A stretch of DNA of 64,000 nucleotides from Helichrysum umbraculigerum (lineage: Eukaryota > Streptophyta > Magnoliopsida > Asterales > Asteraceae). The notes below the pieces were generated by a model, which ran no database searches, had not been told where the DNA came from, and worked only from the letters and a program-made list of their open reading frames with translations. Positions 57,225-64,000 of the stretch are shown here, piece after piece (position 1 is the first letter of the stretch; every line of letters begins with the position of its first letter). The DNA is taken from positions 17,818,501 to 17,882,500 of the forward strand of contig CATIUR010000003.1 of the NCBI GenBank assembly GCA_949592205.1. Direction: 5' to 3'. Position numbers and translations under genes: made by a program.

Positions 57225-58260
57225 TGTTGTTTAGTGAATTGGAATCGCAAAGTATAAAGTTTAATTGTAGAAGGGGGGTTGAATACAATTAAAAACTATT
57301 TCAGATTTTAACTTAGTTGATTGATGAGTTTTAAATTGTTTAACAAAAACAGAGCATAAACAATAGTAACAGAGTATAACAGATTATAGATATGACAATA
57401 TCAAAGTAATGAAGTAATGATAGCTAAAATGATGAATTATATTGATCATACAATTCACAAGTGTTGAATGCGGAATGGATTAACCAAAGTTAATCTAATT
57501 CAAACACTTAGCTAATCTATTACAAATGAGATGAACAGTAGTGGACAAACACGCTGACTGTTCACTCGCTGGATCGTTAATACGTACTCTAGACAAACTG
57601 ATCACTAACACACAAGTGATAAGTACGATTGAACGACTAGCCTCTACAGTACAAAACACTGAACTATTTATACTACAAGAGTTCCTAAAATATTGCCTAT
57701 AAAATAGGATCTTGGAATGACACGTGTCGCTGCTTGATTGACTTGATCTCTGATGAACCGACATTCTGCGGGTCCTAATTCTGTTACCGCAAATATCTCG
57801 TTACCTTAAAACCAATCATTTGCTGCCACGTAATCTTTCGGACATACTTCAAGTTGGAACACTCTTGCTGATGTATAGATAAGTACAGTACTTTCTGTAC
57901 TTGATGATTGAGAGGCTTTATTGAATAGTCCCTGAAGATGCAGTAATCCTCCTCACTCACTGCGAGCTAACATGCTCTTGTAGAATGACTTGAACCAGAG
58001 ATCTTCAGTGACTAGCTGTTATTCTGGCAGTGACTTTTGCCTTTATTGATTTGAAGTAAAGCTCTCGCTGACGTTGATCAGCGACACACCAAGTTGAGCT
58101 TTAATCTTCCTCAGCATATTAAGCAGAATGAATGACGATCAGCGAAACCTATCATCAGCAACAGCAGCTTTGATACAATCTATTTCTTCATCGAGTAGTG
58201 AACAGTTGAGTTGGTCAGTGACCAGCGACTTCATCGTGGTCAGCGACCAGTGACTCAACA
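57225..58260 (-). repeat. Sirevirus 3' LTR
   Basis: The upper end is firm: minus-strand TGTTGAGTCACTGG directly follows a polypurine tract. The lower end (57225, TGTTGTTTAG on plus) is inferred from TG...CA and a length near 1 kb. It contains ATTCAACCCCCCTTC (antisense near 57270), typical of Sirevirus LTR ends. The U3 side (58040-58260) is crowded with AGTGAC/AGCGAC and GTCGCTG half-sites in both orientations. Confidence 0.7.
57664..57672 (-). promoter_or_regulatory. TATA box of the Sirevirus LTR
   Basis: Minus-strand TATAAATAG in the context tagtataaatagttcag. The predicted start is about 57635, leaving roughly 400 bp of R-U5. Confidence 0.55.
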
Positions 58261-58946
58261 ATCTCCCCCTAAATGATTGTGATCGAAGCTCCCTAGACAA
58301 ACTTGTTGCTGTGAAAGTTTATAGTCAGTGTTTAAAGAATTTAAACATTCAGTGACTTACACGTTGATCCATTCATTTTCCTTTTTGGATTCTTTTGATA
58401 TGATCTGAGTTTTGCACTTTGGTTTTCTCAAAAGATCAGATATTATTGAACTGCAAAATATAAAGTACAAATAGTTTTTCAGTTACAATACATCTAATCT
58501 ATTATAAGTTTTAAACCTACTGTCTTCAGTGATTGGATAAATAGCAGAGATTCCTACTATCTTCAGTGATCAGATGAGGCAGTGACTTTTTATTTATCAA
58601 ACCTTCAAACCTACTATCTTCAGTATGACATCTTTTCACGAAGCTTTAACCGACTGAAAATCAATGAACCTTCAGATACTTAAGTTGTAACTGATCCGGA
58701 TAAAGAAGGATTCATTGATAAGCTGAAGTGGCACAAATATTTAATAAAATCGTCAAGAAAATTGTAACTCATATACAGGAAATATGTAGGTTTTGTGATA
58801 TGATTTCCAAGTATCAGTTACTTTGACAGCATCAGCGATGTTAAAGATGATATGATTTCCAAGTATCAGCGATTTGTCACACGAGCAACATTGGTTTTTG
58901 CATTCATTTGCACGTTTTCTCCCCCTTGATAATAGCACAGAGTATA
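58261..58946 (-). other. Sirevirus 3' non-coding region with repeated polypurine tracts
   Basis: The PPT next to the LTR is rc of aatctccccctaa (58261-58273). A similar AAGGGGGAGA lies at 58918-58929, and a third at 58986-58996 overlaps the env-like ORF. Multiple PPT copies are a known Sirevirus trait. The stretch also has AGTGACT/AGCGAC repeats and a duplicated tgatttccaagtatcag (58800, 58852). Confidence 0.6.
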
Positions 58947-59687
58947 TCAGCATTTCTCTGGTAGCATCAGCAACAATTGAATATTTCTCCCCTTGATGAT
59001 AGCATGAAATGCTGTAGCAAATGTTTGATCCTTGTGTAATAGATGATTGGTTTTCTCATCATCATCAGCTTGTGTTTTAGATAATGGATCATTGAAAACA
59101 GAGGGATCAGCTTGTATCTCTCCCTGTGACTGGAGAGAGACATTGACAGCTGGTGCAGTGAGAGATGAGAGATAGCTCGGGTCTGTAGCCAGTGATGTGA
59201 CACCAGCGAAGAGTGTGTTATCACCCACTGATGTCACTTGCCCTTTGTTTAAAACATCATCCTTTTGATAGAATAATGAGTGGCTCATGGGTTGACTCAA
59301 TAAAAGTTTGTGATTTGAAGGCTTGATTTTAGCAAGAATGCCCACAGTGACTGAACGTTCAGACCCTGTTTCATCCTTGGCGTCCGTAGACGTCTTCTTT
59401 TTGAAAGTTCTTTTAGAGGTTGGTGAAGTTTTCTTTGGTGGTTGACCAGTTTGGGTCACTAGGGGTGTTTTCAGTGACATGGTCAATGTAGGTGTAGGAG
59501 CTGACGAATGTACAGCAGTTTCATACTGGATATCAAATAATCTCTGTTTTCTCATGAGAGTATACAAAAATACTTTCACTGGTTTTATTAAAGATATTGA
59601 GAACATATCAGGGTTAATCTTAAAAAATTTAACCCTTTTTACTTCAGTGATCAGTATCTTCACATACTCTGTTTTTTTTTTTAACAC
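58947..59687 (-). CDS. Env-like third ORF of the Sirevirus, probably partial (246 aa)
   Basis: It lies downstream of pol, where Sireviruses carry a third, env-like ORF of unknown function. The readable product has a basic Lys/Thr/Ser segment (PPKKTSPTSKRTFKKKTSTD) and Ser/Asp-rich parts, ending in LLMLPEKC just before the repeated polypurine tracts. I see no clear signal peptide or membrane anchor. The N-terminal 60 residues do not look like a natural start, so upstream frameshifts or a lost start are likely. Function is unknown, and calling it env-like rests mainly on position. Confidence 0.45.
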   Translation of the reverse strand: MLKKKTEYVKILITEVKRVKFFKINPDMFSISLIKPVKVFLYTLMRKQRLFDIQYETAVHSSAPTPTLTMSLKTPLVTQTGQPPKKTSPTSKRTFKKKTSTDAKDETGSERSVTVGILAKIKPSNHKLLLSQPMSHSLFYQKDDVLNKGQVTSVGDNTLFAGVTSLATDPSYLSSLTAPAVNVSLQSQGEIQADPSVFNDPLSKTQADDDEKTNHLLHKDQTFATAFHAIIKGRNIQLLLMLPEKC

Positions 59688-60781
59688 AAAAAGTTTCTTT
59701 GATGATTTTGAAAGATTGTTGTAGCAAGATTTTTGATTTCTGCAAAGGCTCGAAGAGCTTTAAACTTTTGCAGAAATGATGTAAGTAAAACTTGATTTTG
59801 ATCTTGCTACCAATGAAAAAGAAATTACTTCCATAACAGAGTGACAAGGAAATGATCGTTAAATAGGCGTTATGTGAAATGAGATGAAGAGTCGTTTTTA
59901 TAATGGAGTTATGTGAGAATTATGTGGTTGAAAATGGATCGTCGTGGTTGATGATGGTGGTAAGTAGAGGTGGTATAGGGGTGATAATTGACGGTGGTTA
60001 GTGGGATAGGAGTGATGATTGTAGAACCTGGTGGTATTAATGGTGATTGGAAGGGTGCGCCGGAAAAGTACACTTGACGTAAGATAGAGATTGTGTCAGA
60101 GATGTGACTTTTGTGACACACCGAAATGATTAATCGTTTCACCATTAATGATGAAAGGATCGGGGAGTCCCTGAAGCTCATAATCATATGAATAGATTAT
60201 GAAAGGAAAAGAAACACAAATATTCAAGAATACTAATCATAATTTTCCATTTGCCTGAGATGTTATCTCACTGATTTAATCACAACTTAGAATATTAACT
60301 AAGTCATAGAGATTTGATCACTGACAAATATGAATCATGGTTTTTATTCTTAAACATGAGTGTTATTTATTAAAATAAGATATAAATTTTGCCTGTAAAA
60401 AAAATTATATCACAGAGACTTATCTTTCACTGAAAATGTTACAGCTTCGAATACTAACAAGATCAGCTAAGGAAGGAATAGGTCTTTGAGATAATAAAAT
60501 AAATTTATTATTTATTTATTTTTTTTATTTTTTTATAATTATTATTTTTTTTTTTTTTAATTTATGAAAGAAAGATGAGTATAGATTATGTCTGATATGA
60601 ACTATATAATACTTTACTATATTAACTTTCACTGATCTAGTTACAACTTAGAATACTAACTAAATCAGCATAAGGAAAAATATAGGACAATAAAATATAG
60701 ATCATATGAAGACATAACAGATACTCAATTTAAAAAAAGAAACTTTTAAACAAAAATAACTAACTGAGCTTGATAGCTGAG
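59688..60781 (-). other. Sirevirus region between pol and the env-like ORF
   Basis: AT-rich, with a homopolymer-rich tract at 60500-60565. A short minus ORF at 59909-60187 (start MIMSFRDSPILSSLMVKR) could be a broken piece of the env-like ORF N-terminal half, in another frame. That link is a guess. Confidence 0.35.
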
Positions 60782-63700
60782 TTAGTCATTCAAGTTTAAC
60801 ATGCCAAGCTCGCTGATGAGAAAGTTAAATCTTTTCTCATCTAAAGGTTTTGTAAACAGATCAGCGAGTTGGTAATCAGTTGGGATAAAATGCAATTCAA
60901 TGTCACCTTTCATCACATGGTCCCTGATGAAATGATATCGGACATCAATGTGCTTTGTCCTTGAGTGCATCACTGGATTATTTGCAATGGCTATGGCACT
61001 TTGACTATCACAGTAGATTGGAATTTCTTTGAAGTCAAATCCATAGTCAGCGAGCTGATTTCTCATCCAGAGAATTTGTGCAGTACAGGCACTGGCAGCA
61101 ACATATTCAGCTTCAGCAGTTGAAGTTGAGACTGAATTTTGTTTCTTGCTGGACCAGCTTACTAGCTTTTCTCCAAGAAATTGACAGCTACCATATGTGC
61201 TTTTTCTATCCAGTTTGCATCCAGCATGATCAGAATCAGAATATCCTTTCAGAGAGAAGTCTGAACCAGATGGGTACCAGAGACCAAGATTCGGTGTACC
61301 CTTCAGATATCTGAATATCCTTTTGACAGCGAGCAAATGTGATTCCTTTGGATCAGCTTGATACCTAGCACAGAGACATGTAGCAAACATAATGTCTGGT
61401 CTACTAGCAGTTAGATACAGCAACGACCCGATCATTCCTCTGTAAGCAGTAATGTTTACAAATTTACCATCAGGATCAGCATGTAGCTTTACTGCAGGTG
61501 ACATGGGTGTAGCAAGGGTTGAGCAATTAGCAAATTCAAATTTCTTTAACAGATCTTTAATATATTTTCCTTGACTTATAAAAATTCCAGTTTTGGTTTG
61601 TTTTATTTGCAAACCAAGAAAAAAAGTTAATTCACCAATCATGCTCATCTCATTACTTTTGGTCATAAGATCAGAAAATTCCTTGCACATGTCACTGTTA
61701 GTAGACCTGAAAATGATATCATCAACATAGATCTGGACTAAAATGACATCTCTCTTATCTCTTTTGATAAATAATGTGCTGTCAATTTTGCCTCTGACGT
61801 AGCCACATTTTATCAAGTAGACAGAGAGAGTATCATACCACGCTCTAGGAGCTTGTTTTAGTCCATACAGGGCTTTATCAAGTTTGTACACATAACCCGG
61901 ATGTTTTGGATCAATGAATCCAGGTGGTTGCTTGACATACACTTCTTCCTGCAGCTTGCCATTCAGAAAGGCACTTTTCACATCCATCTGATATACTTTA
62001 AATTTCTTGTGAGCTGCATAAGCAAGAAATAGCCTGATTGCTTCAAGCCTAGCTACTGGTGCAAAGGTTTCGTCATAATCGATGCCTTCTTGCTGACAGT
62101 AACCTTGTGCAACCAGTCTAGCTTTGTTTCTTGTAACCACGCCATCAGCATCCATTTTATTTCTGAACACCCATCGTGTTCCAATCACTGATTTACCAGC
62201 GGGTTGTGGTACAAGCTTCCAAACTTTATTTCTTTCAAACTGAGATAGCTCTTCTTGCATGGCAGCTATCCAGTGATGATCAGTAAGCGCTTCATCAACC
62301 TTCTTCGGTTCCATCAATGACACAAAACTTACAAACAAATAAAAGTTAGCAGTTGCTGATCTTGTCTGAACCCTGGATTGTGGATTTCCAATAATTAATT
62401 GATTATCAATATGTTTAGTCCACTTAGTCATTCCCTGAGGTTCAGCAGTGACTTGATTATTTTGTGAGGGTTCAGAGGGTAGATCAGCATTTGAATCATG
62501 AGTATCGTTGTTATGAGAGTTTTGGTTTGGACATTGAGTTGATGATGATGGGACATCTGTAGGTAAAGATGATGTTCCTGAATTATTCACAGCTAAAGTA
62601 GAACTGGAATTGATTTCAGAAACATTATCTTCACCTTCAGAGTCAGATGAGAAATTTTTATATTTCTTATCATTTGATTTGATTTCATTTGATAAGTCAC
62701 CATCCATTTTGTTAAAAACAAGATTTTCATATTCTTTTGGATCAGTGAGTGACTCATCATATGATTCATCAAAAGTAACATCCATTGATTCCTCAATACA
62801 TTCTCTTCTTTTATTGTAAACTCTGAAAGCTTTAGAGATAATTGAGTAACCAACAAATATTCCTTCATCAGCTTTTGGATCAAACTTTCCTAAGTGATCT
62901 CTTTTGTTTAAAATATAGCAAGTGCTACCAAAAACATGGAGAAAACTTATATCAGGTTTTCTCCCCCTTAAAAGCTCATATGCTGTCTTACTGTGTCTTT
63001 TGACAATCAGTGACCTATTCTGAGTGTAACAGGCAGTACTTACTGCTTCAGCCCAAAAATAGGTCTTAAGACCAGCATCAATGAGCATTGACCTGACAGA
63101 TTCAATCAAAGTTATATTTCTTCTTTCTACCACCCCATTTTGTTGGGGTGTTCTAGGTGCTGAAAAATTTTGAGAAATACCTTTTGAATCACAAAAACTT
63201 TCCAGGTCAATATTTCAAAATTCAGTACCATTATCACTTCTCAGATGTTTTATAGTGACATCATTCAGATTTTCCATTTTCTTCACAAAGGATATGATCT
63301 CGCTGGCAACTTCACTTTTGGCCTTGAGAAAAAATACCCAAGTGTATCTTGAGTATTCATCGACTATCACCAAACAGTACCTTTTTCCTCCCAGACTTGG
63401 AGTACTTACTGGCCCGAACAGATCCATATGAAGCAAGTAGAAACATTCTGTTACTGATGAAGTCTGCTTACTTTTGAAAGACGAACTGTGATGCTTTCCC
63501 TTTTCACAAGCAGAACAAAGCTTGTCTTTGTCATAAGACATTTTTGGTAGTCCATTGACTAAACCATTCTTGCTCAGTTTGTTAATTGCTTTGAAGTTCA
63601 GATGAGAAAGTCGCTTATGCCATAACCACTTTTCTTCTGAAACGGTTCTGGAGTAAAAACACGTTCCTGACTGTGTTGAATCCATATTGACCGCGTAAGT

Positions 63701-64000
63701 ATTCCCTTTCCTGTTTGCAGCAAGAACAGCACTTCCCTTTTTGTTGTAAACAACACCAGCTTCATGATCAAAAAGTACCTTGTTCTTGGAATCACAAAAC
63801 TGACTGATGCTTAATAAATTGTGTTTCAAACCTTCTACATATGCTACCCGCTTGAACATTACATTACCATTGGTTAAGACACCATACCATTTGGTTTTCC
63901 CAACTTTGTTATCACCAAAAACTACATCCGGACCTTTTTCATCCTGATAATCACTGAGCAGCGACTTACATCCTGTCATATGCCTGGAACATCCGCTGTC
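60782..64000 (-). pseudogene. Sirevirus pol (protease edge to RNase H), one in-frame stop
   Basis: The minus-strand frame runs from the window edge to 60782 with a single TGA at 63215-63217. At the edge the protease active site DSGCSRHMTG is cut so that its Asp is the last codon in the window. Next come the GAG-pre-integrase zinc region (WHKRLSHLNFKAI...CSACEKGKHH) and the integrase core (MDLFGPV, LRSDNGTEF), with the TGA right after EF. After the stop (783 residues): integrase end, acidic Ser/Asn linker (about 110-260), RT (about 285-530, YVDD 469-472) and RNase H (about 630-765; STAEAEY, YCDSQSAI, KHIDVRYHFIRD). The residue after YVDDIIF is Arg where Gly is usual. Domain order PR-IN-RT-RH marks Ty1/copia; the C-terminus fits the Sirevirus/Maximus lineage. 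Confidence 0.93.

Overview
This window is eukaryotic and almost certainly from a flowering plant. It is AT-rich and built mostly from nested plant transposable elements: Ty3/gypsy chromoviruses, a Ty1/copia Sirevirus, a FAR1-type Mutator-like element, a Tourist-like MITE, an L1-type LINE tail and an Ac-like hAT relic. The Gag style and the Sirevirus subtype look most like Asteraceae elements to me, but that is recognition from memory and not proven by the sequence. I see no intact conventional host gene, no rRNA or tRNA gene and no CRISPR array.

Layout. 1-10384: a pile of old, truncated LTR fragments, mostly in minus orientation, with one decayed integrase/chromodomain fragment (6073-7336). 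10385-11832: a short single-copy-looking island with splice-like signals and a possible 46-residue spliced ORF. It resumes at 30175, because a solo LTR (11833-30174, TSD TTTTG) split it. That solo LTR is itself split by a tandem chromovirus, LTR-internal-LTR-internal-LTR (13028-28760), flanked by one shared TSD, TCATG. Internal copy 1 carries an uninterrupted 1511-residue Gag-Pol. Copy 2 carries four stop codons and a one-base deletion. 30180-31900: rest of the island. 31966-36849: a FAR1-type MULE with about 60-bp TIRs, a broken five-exon transposase gene and a Tourist-like MITE inside its first domain. 36858-55190: an Ac-like hAT relic of about 1 kb. It holds an LTR element without coding capacity (37408-54751, TSD TCTTT), which in turn holds a young pol-less LTR element (39120-48315, TSD GCTTT). 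55191-55399: microsatellites. About 55901-57219: a 5'-truncated LINE. 57225-64000: 3' LTR, env-like ORF and pol of a minus-strand Sirevirus whose 5' half lies outside the window.

How the parts work together. The pol-less element makes two predicted proteins: a Gag, and a second coiled-coil/zinc-knuckle protein that looks derived from Gag. It must borrow reverse transcriptase and integrase from another element. The large element around it has no proteins at all but keeps LTRs, PBS and PPT.

The pattern I find most unusual is that several unrelated LTR families here each carry a private, GC-rich dyad repeat cluster in otherwise AT-rich LTRs. Examples are CCAACCGCCGGTTGG, ACCCGATCGGGT, TCGCGTCGCGA and TGTGTCGCA/TGCGACACA. 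Differences between sister LTRs include repeated CpG-to-TpG or CpA changes at these sites. All boundaries were found by eye; percentages and database identities were not computed.
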